Of a stretch of 64,000 nt of DNA, positions 8,417 to 17,465 are shown piece by piece; the stretch's first letter is position 1; every line of letters starts with the position of its first letter. The DNA comes from Flavobacteriales bacterium (GTDB taxonomy: Bacteria; Bacteroidota; Bacteroidia; Flavobacteriales_F; PHOS-HE28), in contig JADKJM010000005.1 in NCBI GenBank assembly GCA_016721005.1, positions 554,416 to 618,415 of the forward strand. The letters run 5' to 3'. The translations under genes were made by a program, and so were the position numbers. The notes below the pieces were generated by a model, which saw only the letters and a list, made by a program, of their open reading frames with translations, made no database searches and had not been told where the DNA came from.

Positions 8417-9250
8417 ATGCATGAATTGATCGAGAAGGCGTGGTTGGATCGCAGCATGCTCCGCGATCCGGAAGTGATCATCGCCATTGAAGGGGTGATC
8501 GAGCAACTGGATCGTGGAGAGTTACGCGTGGCTGAACCTGCGGCCGAGATTCCGGGTCAAGCCCGGAATGACGATCCGTGGCGGGTGAACGACTGGGTGA
8601 AGAAGGCCGTGATCATGTACTTCCCGATCAAACAGATGCACACGATCGAGGTCGGGCCCTTCGAGTTCCACGATAAGATCCCGTTGAAGAAGCGGTACGC
8701 ACATTTGGGTGTGCGGGTGGTACCGCATGCGGTCGCGCGACATGGCAGTTACCTCGCACCGGGCGTGATCCTGATGCCGAGCTATGTGAACATCGGCGCG
8801 TACGTGGATGAAGGCACCATGGTGGATACCTGGGCCACGGTGGGCAGTTGCGCGCAGATCGGCAAGCACGTACACCTGAGCGGCGGCGTGGGGATCGGTG
8901 GTGTGCTTGAACCCGTCCAAGCTGCACCGGTGATCATCGAGGATGGTTGCTTTATCGGATCACGCGCGATCGTGGTGGAAGGCGTGCGCGTTCGGTCCGA
9001 AGCGGTGCTTGGTGCGAACGTGGTGCTTACCGCAAGCACGCGCATCATCGATGTGACAGGCCCCGAACCGAAGGAGATGCGAGGCGAAGTGCCACCGCGC
9101 AGTGTGGTGATCCCTGGAACGGTGCCGAAGAAATTCGCGGCCGGGGAATACGGTGTGCCCTGCGCGCTGATCATCGGACAGCGCAAGGAAAGCACGGACA
9201 GGAAGACATCGTTGAACGATGCGCTGCGGGAACACAATGTTGCTGTGTAG
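8417..9250 (+). CDS. dapD: 2,3,4,5-tetrahydropyridine-2,6-dicarboxylate N-succinyltransferase
   Basis: A 277-aa DapD of the succinylase branch of lysine/meso-diaminopimelate synthesis. The left-handed beta-helix signature is intact (VLMPSYVNIGAYVDEGTMVD, GSCAQIGKHVHLSGGVGIGGVLEP), as is FIGSRAIVVEGV. Between RVAEP and the W-x-V-N-x-W-V-K-K-A segment there are about nine more residues than in E. coli DapD. They include I45-N51 (IPGQARN), encoded exactly by a palindromic element at 8549-8569. The insertion lies in the N-terminal helical region, away from the hexapeptide core, so the enzyme is probably active. Confidence 0.94.
   Translation: MHELIEKAWLDRSMLRDPEVIIAIEGVIEQLDRGELRVAEPAAEIPGQARNDDPWRVNDWVKKAVIMYFPIKQMHTIEVGPFEFHDKIPLKKRYAHLGVRVVPHAVARHGSYLAPGVILMPSYVNIGAYVDEGTMVDTWATVGSCAQIGKHVHLSGGVGIGGVLEPVQAAPVIIEDGCFIGSRAIVVEGVRVRSEAVLGANVVLTASTRIIDVTGPEPKEMRGEVPPRSVVIPGTVPKKFAAGEYGVPCALIIGQRKESTDRKTSLNDALREHNVAV
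8549..8569. repeat. Palindromic element inside dapD
   Basis: Arms ATTCCGGG and CCCGGAAT flank a 5-nt loop (TCAAG). The element is 21 nt, a multiple of three, and is read as IPGQARN in dapD; the opposite strand reads IPGLTRN. The IPGQARND/IPGLTRN peptide pair is, from general knowledge, the translation of a dispersed palindrome found in other genomes. Confidence 0.75.
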
Positions 9251-9295
9251 ATCTGGCCGCGGAGGCGCAAAGGCGCAGAGAATGCTTTAGTTGAA

Positions 9296-10336
9296 ATGGC
9301 GCAAGTGAAAACCTTCCTTGTCATACAGACCGCCTTTCTCGGCGATGCGGTGCTGGCGACGGCCTTGCTGGAGAAACTCATCGCGTGGCATCCTGATGCC
9401 GAGATCGATCTGGTGGTGCGCAAAGGCAATGAAGGGCTGTTCGGCGGACATCCGTTCCTGAACAAACTCCACGTTTGGGACAAACGCAACGGCAAGACGC
9501 GCGATCTCTTCCGCGTGATCGGCGAACTACGAAGGACGAAGTACGATCACGTCATCAACTGTCAGCGTTTCTTCAGTACTGGATTGATGACCGTGCTTGC
9601 GCGCGGCACGGAGAAGATCGGCTACGACAAGAACCCGTTGAGCTTCCTGTTCTCGCGAACGGTGAAGCACGTGATCGGAGATGGACGGCACGAGGTGGAT
9701 CGGCTCAATGCATTGATCGAGCATTTGACAGATAGCACACGCCCATTGCCCCGACTATTTCCCAATGATGAACATCGAGCCGAGGTGCACGCTCACATGA
9801 GCACATGGCCCCATGAGCACATGTCTCCCGTCTGCATTGCACCCGCATCGGTCTGGTTCACCAAGCAGTGGCCGGAAGCGAAGTGGATCGAACTGATCAA
9901 GTCGCTACCTGAGGAGAAGCGCGTGTTGCTCATCGGCGCGCCAGGCGATGTGCCGATGTGCGAACGTATCGCGAAAGCTGCTGGACGCGGTGAGATCCTC
10001 GCGGGCAAGTTGTCATTGCTCGGAACCGCGGCGCTGATGGAGAAAGCGACCATGAACTACGTGAACGACAGCGCACCCTTGCACATCGCCAGCGCCATGA
10101 ACGCACCGGTGACCGCGATCTTCTGCAGCACGGTTCCATCATTTGGTTTCGGACCCCTGAACGCGAATGGCCGTGTGGTGGAGACGAGCGAGAAACTGGA
10201 TTGCCGACCATGCGGATTGCACGGATACAAGGCTTGCCCGAAAGGACATTTCAAGTGTGCGTTGAACATTGACTCAAGCGCCCTTGATCATCTGATCTTC
10301 TCATTGTCTGATCTTCTGATCACCTTCACCCCATGA
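9296..10336 (+). CDS. Glycosyltransferase family 9 (heptosyltransferase)
   Basis: A 346-aa GT9 protein of the ADP-heptose:LPS heptosyltransferase type. Typical segments: N-terminal VIQTAFLGDAVLATALLEKL, DLVVRKGNEGLF, IAPASVWFTKQWPEAKW in the donor domain, and a C-terminal NDSAPLHIASAMNAPVTAIF with GPLN and a Cys pair (CRPCGLHGYKACPKGHFKC). It adds a heptose or similar sugar to lipid A-core at the inner membrane. It is co-directional with dapD (45-nt gap) and overlaps the next gene by 4 nt (ATGA), implying translational coupling. Confidence 0.87.
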   Translation: MAQVKTFLVIQTAFLGDAVLATALLEKLIAWHPDAEIDLVVRKGNEGLFGGHPFLNKLHVWDKRNGKTRDLFRVIGELRRTKYDHVINCQRFFSTGLMTVLARGTEKIGYDKNPLSFLFSRTVKHVIGDGRHEVDRLNALIEHLTDSTRPLPRLFPNDEHRAEVHAHMSTWPHEHMSPVCIAPASVWFTKQWPEAKWIELIKSLPEEKRVLLIGAPGDVPMCERIAKAAGRGEILAGKLSLLGTAALMEKATMNYVNDSAPLHIASAMNAPVTAIFCSTVPSFGFGPLNANGRVVETSEKLDCRPCGLHGYKACPKGHFKCALNIDSSALDHLIFSLSDLLITFTP

Positions 10337-11136
10337 CCTACGAGAAACTTCTCTTCAGCATTACCGACGGTGTCGCCACGCTCACGCTTAACCGCCCTGA
10401 CAAGCTCAACAGTTTCGATCGGCAGATGTCGTTGGAAGTGATCGATGCGCTGGACACCTGTGCTGCGGATGCAAGCGTGCGCGCGGTGCTGATCACCGGT
10501 GCTGGTCGTGCGTTCTCCGCCGGTCAGGATCTCGCGGAGGCGATCGCACCTGGAACCAAGATCGAGGACATCCTCACCACGCAATACAATCCGATCGTGC
10601 GCTGCATTCGCGAATTGAAGAAGCCGGTGATCGCTGCGGTGAACGGCGTTGCGGCTGGTGCTGGCGCGAACATCGCATTCGCGTGCGACCTCACCCTCGC
10701 CGCCGAGAGCGCGAACTTCATCCAGAGCTTCATCAACATCGGTTTGATCCCGGACAGCGGTGGGACGTTCACCCTTCCGCGGCTTGTAGGCATGCAGCAG
10801 GCGTTCGGGCAAATGATCCTTGCGCCGAAAGTGAGCGCCAAGGAAGCCGAAGCCAAAGGCATGATCTGGAAAGCGGTTCCCGATACCGATACCGGGTCGG
10901 AGCCCGGCACAAGCCTGATGACGGAAGCAAACACGCTCGCTCAGAGGCTTGCCACCATGCCGACCAAGGCGATCGCCCTCACCAAGGAAGCGCTGAACCG
11001 TTCGATGACGAACAGCCTCTCCGATCAATTGGATGTGGAGAACGAGTTGCAGACCATCGCCGGTCGCAGCCACGATTACAACGAAGGCGTGAAGGCGTTC
11101 CTGGAAAAGCGCAAGCCGGTGTACACCGGGGCGTGA
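10333..11136 (+). CDS. Enoyl-CoA hydratase/isomerase family protein
   Basis: A 267-aa crotonase-fold protein. It carries the oxyanion-hole stretches GAGRAFSAGQDLAE and NGVAAGAGANIAFACD and the substrate-pocket segment SFINIGLIPDSGGTFTLPRLVG; in PaaG-like enzymes the Asp here is catalytic. It most resembles 2-(1,2-epoxy-1,2-dihydrophenyl)acetyl-CoA isomerase (PaaG), but no other phenylacetate genes are near, so only the superfamily is firm. Its stop abuts, base to base, the stop I infer for the convergent aminotransferase gene. Confidence 0.87.
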   Translation: MTYEKLLFSITDGVATLTLNRPDKLNSFDRQMSLEVIDALDTCAADASVRAVLITGAGRAFSAGQDLAEAIAPGTKIEDILTTQYNPIVRCIRELKKPVIAAVNGVAAGAGANIAFACDLTLAAESANFIQSFINIGLIPDSGGTFTLPRLVGMQQAFGQMILAPKVSAKEAEAKGMIWKAVPDTDTGSEPGTSLMTEANTLAQRLATMPTKAIALTKEALNRSMTNSLSDQLDVENELQTIAGRSHDYNEGVKAFLEKRKPVYTGA

Positions 11137-12265
11137 TCACATCACCTCTCCCTCCGCCGCTTTCACGGCCGCGATCGTTCGGATAGTCGCCGATGCGATA
11201 GCCCTGCCCACTGTAGAAGCTGAGCATGGGCAGCGGGATGAAATGAACGTTCACGCTCACCTCCTGCTTTGCGATCGCGGTGATGATCGCATCACGCTGT
11301 TCCTCCCGCGCGTTCGCGATGCGCAACATGTAGAGGTGATAGCTGCTCTCACGATCGGCATCCTTGAATAGCGGCACCACGAAACGCGGATCGTTCTTGA
11401 ACGCCGCATCGTAGCGCGCACAGATCGCTTTGCGGCGTGGGATGGTGTCGTTGTCGTAGCGATCCAATTCCACCAGCCCGATGGCGGCTTGGAGATCCGT
11501 CATGTTGCACTTCCAGCCTGGCTGGGCCACATCGTAGCGCCATGCACCGGGCTGTGTCTTCGCCAAGGCATCCTTGCTCTGGCCGTGCAGGCTCATGGTG
11601 TTGAAGAGCTTGTACAGCGCTTCGGCATCGAAGGACTCGGGCAGGTTGAATGCCAACGCACCGCCTTCCGCCGTGGTGAGGTTCTTCACCGCGTGGAAAC
11701 TGAAGCCGGTGATGTCGGCTTGCGAGCCAACGGGCTTACCACCGATGAACGCGCCGAAGGAATGTGCCGCATCGCTCAGCACCAACGGACGACCTAAGGT
11801 GCGTTGCTCACTGTTCGCCGCGCGGAACGTGGCATGTGCTTCCTCCGCGATGCCGACGATCGCGGCGATATCGGCAGGTAATCCACCGATGTCGACCGGC
11901 ATGATGCATTTGGTACGTGGCGACATGGCCTTGCGCACCGCTTCGGGATCGATGGTGAAATCGTCGAGCACATCCACGAGCACGGGCTTTGCGCCAACGT
12001 GCATGACGATGTTCGCTGTTGCGCAATACGTGTACGCAGGAAGGATCACTTCATCGCCGGGTCCGATGCCGAACCACCGCAGCACCAATTCGCACGCGTT
12101 CGTCCAGCTATTCAGCGCGATCACTTTCGGCACACCACAATACGCCGCGAGTCGCTTCTCGAATTCCTTCGTGCGCGGACCGGTGGTGATCCATCCACTG
12201 CGCAAAGCCTCCTCCACGGCCTTGATGGTGCGGTCATCGATGCGCGGCGGACTGAAGGGGATCAT
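11137..12265 (-). pseudogene. DegT/DnrJ/EryC1/StrS aminotransferase with 3' deletion and frameshift
   Basis: PLP-dependent sugar aminotransferase (nucleotide-sugar or glycan precursor). It starts MIPFSPPRIDD, with EVILPAYTYCATAN, LSDAAHSFGA and the PLP lysine in HAVKNLTTAEGGAL. The good frame runs to GYRIGDYPN and then continues as unrelated residues antisense to the hydratase gene, stopping at 10979. In the +1 frame, directly after that point, comes TIAAVKAAEGEVM and a stop at 11137, a typical C-terminal helix of this family. About 25-30 residues between YPN and this tail are missing. The sequence TCCGAACG at the junction suits a deletion between short direct repeats. Start overlaps the upstream gene by 4 nt. 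Confidence 0.75.
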
Positions 12266-13521
12266 GGGGGCACTGCGGAAGAGCGTGGTGCCGAAGATCG
12301 TGCTAATTGGATCGAGGCAAGAAGACCGAAGAATGCACCGTAGAAGACGGTACCGGCTTGCACCTCCAGCACCGATTCCACCGAGGCGGTGATGATGAAC
12401 AAGAGGGAGAACAGCAAGAGGGGCCGATAGCGGGTTGACCATCCGATCCGGATCGGGACCAAGGCCAAGGCCAAGGTCAAGAGCAGGCCGACCCAACCCA
12501 AGGCCGCACCGCCTTGCAGGAACTGATCGTGGCTGTTGAGCCTCTTCTTTTCTGCTTGAGTCGCACCGCGCTCGCCATAGCATCGCACCATGGCATGCTT
12601 CACATCCCCCGTACCCGCACCAAGCGGATCAGACTTGAGCACTTCCCAACTACATGCCCAAGCGACCATGCGCTCGCTGCTCCCCTCGCCGTCCGCTGCC
12701 ATCCCGATCCCATCGCGCACATGCGCCACGGCGTTCCATCCTTCGGCGATACGGCGTTCGATAATGTCACGCAGCAGTATGGACGGTAACAAGGCGGCCG
12801 ACAGCGCGATGCCAAGTATCGCATAGCGCATATATCCACTGGCCAGGCGCAGCGCCTTCACCAGCGACCAACCCAGCACGATGGCCAGCGTGATGTATCC
12901 GCTCTTGCTTGCAAGCATGACGATGAAGACGATGGCCAGTACCAACCCGATCGCGATCACCCAACGTCCCGCGCGCGAACCGGATCCGAGGCTCAAGCGA
13001 TCCGCCCAATACCAAACGGCCCAACATGCGAACCAGGCGAGGTAACTGGGATGCAGATCGAAAGCGAGGTAGCTCTGGGTAAAACATTCCATCCAACCAT
13101 TGGCTGAATAACAGATCAGCGCTGATCGGAGGCTGAGCACCATGGCCACGAGCAGCCCGATGGAGAACGTGATCATGCTGCGGTGCAAGGCGAGCGGACC
13201 CAGCTGTGCGAATAGTATGACCGCAGCCAGTGGCAGGATCATCAGGACCAATTTGATCTGCAGGTCGAACCAGCCGAACGCCAGATCCGTGGTCCACAGC
13301 ATACCGATGATATGCCACAGGTAAAAGAGGAACAACGGCCAGAGCAATTTCCGGTTCATCCTGAACATGCTCCGCTCGGCGCCTAGCAGCAACAGTACCA
13401 CGGCGATCACCAAAGGGACGGGAACCAGGTTACCCATCACGGGCAGTACTAAGCACATCACCATCCAACTCCAGGCACCAATGGACCTCGATGTTCGGCG
13501 AAGGCGATCCAGGTTGTCCAT
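12262..13521 (-). CDS. O-antigen ligase-like membrane protein
   Basis: A 419-aa polytopic protein with about ten to twelve hydrophobic segments and one large hydrophilic loop (residues about 265-330) containing ERMVAWACSWEVLKSDPLGAGTGDVKH and LNSHDQFLQGGAALG. The arrangement W-x-P-x-G-x-G ... N-x-H-x-x-x-L is the Wzy/WaaL pattern of O-antigen ligases and polymerases. It acts at the periplasmic face of the inner membrane, joining or extending glycan on a lipid carrier. With a second polymerase-like protein in this operon (17462-18619), one of the two is probably the ligase. ATGA overlap with the next gene. Confidence 0.78.
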   Translation of the reverse strand: MDNLDRLRRTSRSIGAWSWMVMCLVLPVMGNLVPVPLVIAVVLLLLGAERSMFRMNRKLLWPLFLFYLWHIIGMLWTTDLAFGWFDLQIKLVLMILPLAAVILFAQLGPLALHRSMITFSIGLLVAMVLSLRSALICYSANGWMECFTQSYLAFDLHPSYLAWFACWAVWYWADRLSLGSGSRAGRWVIAIGLVLAIVFIVMLASKSGYITLAIVLGWSLVKALRLASGYMRYAILGIALSAALLPSILLRDIIERRIAEGWNAVAHVRDGIGMAADGEGSSERMVAWACSWEVLKSDPLGAGTGDVKHAMVRCYGERGATQAEKKRLNSHDQFLQGGAALGWVGLLLTLALALVPIRIGWSTRYRPLLLFSLLFIITASVESVLEVQAGTVFYGAFFGLLASIQLARSSAPRSSAVPP

Positions 13522-13524
13522 GTT

Positions 13525-14553
13525 CTACCGGGTAAGGACCGAACTCGAACGCGAAGGACGGCGCCCCAGGATCACGAAGTGGAGGATCCCGTCCAGGTAG
13601 CCGATCCCATACGCTGCGTGCAGGATCCAGAAAGCGCGGAGCACACCGATGGTATCCTTGGAACCTTGTGCCGCATGTACGGCTGCCATGACGGATGCCA
13701 ACGCATACATGACCACCCCTGCTGTGTATGGTAGCCGAAGCAACGGCAGGAACATGGCGGCGATCCCGCCCACGATCGCATAGCTCACCCAAAGGGACGG
13801 CACGACTTGTCTCACGGTGGTCACCGCACGATGCTTCACGCTCACGTACACCTTCCAGTAACCGTACTGCCGGTATTGCTTGTACAGCTTGGCATACGAG
13901 GCACGTACATGATATTGCGCGGTCGCTGCAGGCAGCAACTTGATCCGGTAGCCGGCCTTGGTGATCCGGTAGCTGAGTTCATCGTCCTGGTTGCGCACCA
14001 ACTCCTCATCGAACCAACCGACCTTTTCGAACACCTCCCGGCGGTACACGCCGAAGGCCACGGTATCGACATAGCCTGCTTTGCCTCCCGTGCGGAAGCG
14101 CGCACCACCTACACCGAAGGTGTGCGCCATGGCCATCCCGATGCAACGTGAAGCTGCGTTACCATATACGTTGGTGAGCACGCCGCCAGCACAACCGATG
14201 GTCGGGTCTGTGCGCAACGCATCCATGCACACCCGCAGATAATCGACGTCCACTTCGGCATGCGCGCCCAGGATCATCCCGAGATCGAATGGAACGGCCT
14301 CCAAACCTATGTTGAGGGCGAAGGGCGTGGTGCGCTGTGGATTATCAATGAGCAGGATGTTCGTTCGGTGTGCGGCCCGTTCACGCACCACCTCTCGAGT
14401 GCGATCATCACTCATCCCGTCACATACGATGATCGTGAGTTGCGCGCCGCCGGGATCAGCAGCCATGAGTGAATCGAGGCATGCACCGATGTATGCTTCC
14501 TCGTTCCTGCACGGGATCACCACGGAAAGACGCTCGATACTTCCGATTGCCAT
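13525..14553 (-). CDS. Glycosyltransferase family 2 with C-terminal membrane segments
   Basis: A 342-aa GT-A fold enzyme. It begins IERLSVVIPCRNEEAYIGACL, has the D-x-D-like metal site in GAHAEVDVDYL, and the acceptor-base region ELVRNQDDELSYRI. Two or three hydrophobic segments near residues 235-320 anchor it in the membrane, as in succinoglycan/exopolysaccharide GT2 enzymes. The ATG overlaps the previous gene's stop by one base (TGATG); a GTG one codon upstream is possible. It extends a lipid-linked glycan in the cytoplasm; the sugar is unknown. Confidence 0.85.
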   Translation of the reverse strand: MAIGSIERLSVVIPCRNEEAYIGACLDSLMAADPGGAQLTIIVCDGMSDDRTREVVRERAAHRTNILLIDNPQRTTPFALNIGLEAVPFDLGMILGAHAEVDVDYLRVCMDALRTDPTIGCAGGVLTNVYGNAASRCIGMAMAHTFGVGGARFRTGGKAGYVDTVAFGVYRREVFEKVGWFDEELVRNQDDELSYRITKAGYRIKLLPAATAQYHVRASYAKLYKQYRQYGYWKVYVSVKHRAVTTVRQVVPSLWVSYAIVGGIAAMFLPLLRLPYTAGVVMYALASVMAAVHAAQGSKDTIGVLRAFWILHAAYGIGYLDGILHFVILGRRPSRSSSVLTR

Positions 14554-15371
14554 CACATGGGATCAATACGAGCCTCGCTCGTGCGCATGGCTTCGGTGTA
14601 TGTGGTGAAGGTGCAACCCCGCTCCGCTAGCTTCCGCACCACCTGCTCGTACCATGACCGCCAGCTATTGAACGCCGGGGTATAGTACACATCATGGAAC
14701 AGGAGGTTGAAGGTGCCGATACCCATTGCTTCGGCCCGTTCGAACCGTGACATGGTGTGCGCGACGGCGTCGCTGGTATTGCGCGCCTGATAACGAGATC
14801 CTCCGCACATGGCCCAAGTATCCATCTCATGCACGGAGAACTCCCAGATACCGTCCACGCGACGGGAGTCCTCGAACGTCCTGCTCGTCGCATCGAAGGA
14901 ATAACCTGTTCGCTCGACCAACGCGATCGTTCGCGCATCCTGCCGTAAGTAGTGCATCCGGATCCCGAATTCCTTCAGGCCGGAAATGGCGGCGAAAGCC
15001 TCGTGCTCCTCCATCATGGCTGCTTCATTGTTGAATGCGATGCCATGCACTCCAGCTTCGAACCCGCGCGCCAATACGCGTTGGATGAAGGGTGCCACTC
15101 GTTCACGCGAATAGTTCAATCCGAGTCCGTTGGCCATGCCGAAGAAGAAGCAGGAGCGGACCCCCATTCGATCATCGAAACGCATCACTTCCTCGATATG
15201 CTCCATACGCCCATGGAGGATCATGGTATAGCGCCGTACCAGTTCTCCGAACGGGATCCTGCCTCGTAGGAGTTCGTACTTGCCGCGCACGAGCATCTTC
15301 GGAATGATGACGTCCTTCCAGTGCTCCCGCACGCGCAAGTGGTCAACATCATGGCTCACGATCACGCGCAT
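14553..15371 (-). CDS. Polysaccharide deacetylase-like protein
   Basis: A 272-aa protein starting MRVIVSHDVDH, the NodB-like D-x-D-H metal/catalytic motif at the very N-terminus. It lacks a signal peptide, so it is likely cytoplasmic or acts on a lipid-linked precursor. Further segments match the superfamily: SCFFFGMAN, EAGVHGIAFNNEAAM (the H-x-x-x-x motif strand) and LLFHDVYY near the C-terminus. It lies 3 nt after the broken FemAB-like gene and overlaps the GT2 gene by one base. It may remove N-acetyl groups from a glycan intermediate; activity is inferred. Confidence 0.75.
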   Translation of the reverse strand: MRVIVSHDVDHLRVREHWKDVIIPKMLVRGKYELLRGRIPFGELVRRYTMILHGRMEHIEEVMRFDDRMGVRSCFFFGMANGLGLNYSRERVAPFIQRVLARGFEAGVHGIAFNNEAAMMEEHEAFAAISGLKEFGIRMHYLRQDARTIALVERTGYSFDATSRTFEDSRRVDGIWEFSVHEMDTWAMCGGSRYQARNTSDAVAHTMSRFERAEAMGIGTFNLLFHDVYYTPAFNSWRSWYEQVVRKLAERGCTFTTYTEAMRTSEARIDPM

Positions 15372-15374
15372 GCT

Positions 15375-16330
15375 TCAGAACTGGTGGCGCCAGCTGCTTT
15401 TAAGGAGTACTTCCACAGGGAACGATGCACGATTGATGGTGAAGTACGGCACCAGCGATCCACCGAAACCGCGAAAGAAACGTTCCACATCGGGGAGCAT
15501 GGATCCTTCAAGATCGAACAGTTGCACGCCCCGCTCGATCGCGCCGACGATGCACCTGTCGATCACGAGCGCGCCTGCGCCGGGGTGCCCTCCTTCCTTC
15601 ACATGACCGCCCAGCAGGTAATAGGCCGAGTGCCGGTCGAACACACAGAACGCTGCCGCAATAGGCTTTCCGGCACGTTCGGCGATCAGCGTAAGGCTTC
15701 CTTTGTCACCGGGGAACGCCGCAAGTACCGCTTCCACTTTCCGATGATCGATCACCTTTTCGTTTCGCAGGAAGGTGGCCCTTACCAGGGGGAGAACTTC
15801 AGCCCGGACCGCAACACGCACAACAACACCATCGGCGACGGCCTTACGCACACTGTTGCGTGTTTCGGTGCTGTAACCGGCGCGCACCGCTTCGATACCG
15901 GGACCCAAGGCGATCCGGTAGGTGTAATGGGGAACCACCTTGAAGCCCTTCCAGATGTACGGTTGCATGTCCCTGACCGAAGACGGAAAGGCAATGGTGA
16001 TCACGCCGCCCTGTGCGGCAAGATGATCCGCGATGGCCGTATGCACTCGCTTGGCCTCACCGATCCGCTTGGACGGGTTGTTGGCCCGCTCGGTCATGAG
16101 GAAGGCGCAGTTCTGGTTGAAGGCAGGATGGCTCCACAATGAAAGGCCCATGCGCTTGCTACGCATAAGCTGGAAGACCGCGACCGGTCGGCCGTCGGAA
16201 CCCATGACCCGTATCGTTGCAATGCATCGCCATGTACTGTACGCCATGCAGGATCATGCAACAACCCGGCTTCAGCGCTCGCTGTACAGTAGGTGTCCCA
16301 GATCTCATCGGTGATGGAGACTACTTGCAT
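15375..16330 (-). pseudogene. FemAB/GNAT-like acyl/aminoacyl transferase, frameshifted
   Basis: Two frames together give one protein. The N-terminal part starts at 16330 (MQVVSITDEIWDTYC, then GLLHDPAWRTVHGDALQRYG). The remaining about 280 residues are in another frame (CIATIRVMGSDGRPVAVFQL through FPVEVLLKSSWRHQF, with RNSVRKA and FLRNEKV typical of the FemAB-like/GNAT group). The switch falls about 16190-16260. Losing one G from the run in TACGGGTCATGG would explain it (YG then VMGSDGRPV), but other indels fit too. Function would be transfer of an acyl or aminoacyl group to a surface glycan. It sits between the GT4 (15-nt gap) and deacetylase (3-nt gap) genes. Confidence 0.7.
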
Positions 16331-16345
16331 GGGTTCATGTAGATC

Positions 16346-17465
16346 CTATTTCATTTGGTCAAGTCGCCGGTAAAGATCGATCAAGCGGGTGCGTTCGTGC
16401 TCCCATGCGTAAGTAAGTTCCACCGCCTCCCTGCCTGCACGCGCCATGGTTGCACGCTCCGCAGGGTCGGTCATGGAACGGGTGATGGCATCGGCAATTG
16501 CAGCGACATCCATAGGATCCGCATACCAACTCCATTGGTGGAACACCGCCTTCCACAAGGGGAAATCGCTCAACAACAAAGGCAGGCCACATGCCAGGTA
16601 CTCCCAGGTCTTGATGGGTTCGCTCACGACGTAGTTGGGCAGTGGTTGCAGCACGCATGCACCCAGGTCCGCAGCACGCAGATAACGATACACTTCGTCC
16701 ATGCGCACCTTCCCATGCCAAGTGGTCTTCGCGTAACCGGGCATTGCTTCGCACTCCCGCTTGAACGTATCAGCGGACCAATCACCCAGCAGCCACAGGC
16801 AAGCTCCTTCCACCCTGCCCACGGCGGCGATGAGATTCTTGATGCCACGCGGCCCACTGAGGCCACCCACGTAGATCACCGTGAACCTGTCCGCTCGGGG
16901 GAACGGCTGCATGGGCCGGTCGATCACGGAGAGCACGGGGTAGTTGCGAACGAGCGTGAACTTGTCCCGATACTGCGGATGCCGTGCGTGCATCTCCTCT
17001 TCGTATCGTGATTCGGCGAGGACGATCGCATTGAACTTGCTTACCGCCATGCGTTCGATCCAGGTGTATACTGCGGCCACCAGCCTTCGGCACCAACGTG
17101 GCCCGAGCCAGGTCTTGTCCATGATCACGGCTTGCACCCGCCCCACGCATATCATAAACCACACGCATCCCGGACCTTCGTAACAGCAAGCCGACCGGGA
17201 TCAGTTCCGGATCGTGGAAATGCACCACGTCCGGATCCAAGGCTCTCACGGCATGGAAAGCACGCCAGCCGCCCAATAGCGGACGAAGAAATCGGGATGG
17301 AGGAATACGGACCGGTGTGATCCGTACACCCGAGGTCGTGGTCCCTTCGGAAGCGGGTGCGATTTCCACCACCTCATGACCCGCCTCCGCAAGAGCCACG
17401 CATTCCTTGAAGAAGATGCGATCGTCGAACGCACCATGCACGGTGGTGAGTTGACAGACCTTCAT
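16346..17465 (-). pseudogene. Glycosyltransferase family 4, frameshifted
   Basis: The first half (start 17465, MKVCQLTTVHGAFDDRIFFKE ... VVHFHDPELIPVGLLLRRSGMRVVYDMR) and the second half (from VQAVIMDKTWLGPRW; FTVIYVGGLSGPRGIKNLI, PIKTWEYLACGLPLLLS) are in different frames. Removing one G from the GGGGCGGG region on the minus strand (17137-17144) restores VVYDMRGRVQAVIMDKTW, with exactly the Tyr-to-Lys spacing of the YD-x-HED-x-P-x-Q-x-x-x-K motif in related GT4 enzymes. So a single-base gain fits. The enzyme would add a sugar to the lipid-linked repeat. Start overlaps the upstream polymerase gene by 4 nt. Confidence 0.78.

Noticed and set aside
10979..11136. Antisense 3' tail of the aminotransferase frame over the hydratase gene
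   Set aside because: The residues are Arg/Ser/Cys-rich noise, and the correct C-terminal helix is found in the +1 frame with a stop exactly between the two genes.
12266..12583. N-terminal extension of the aminotransferase reading frame
   Set aside because: It runs antisense-free through the coding end of the upstream ligase-like gene in another frame; MIPFSPPRI is the family start and gives the ATGA overlap.
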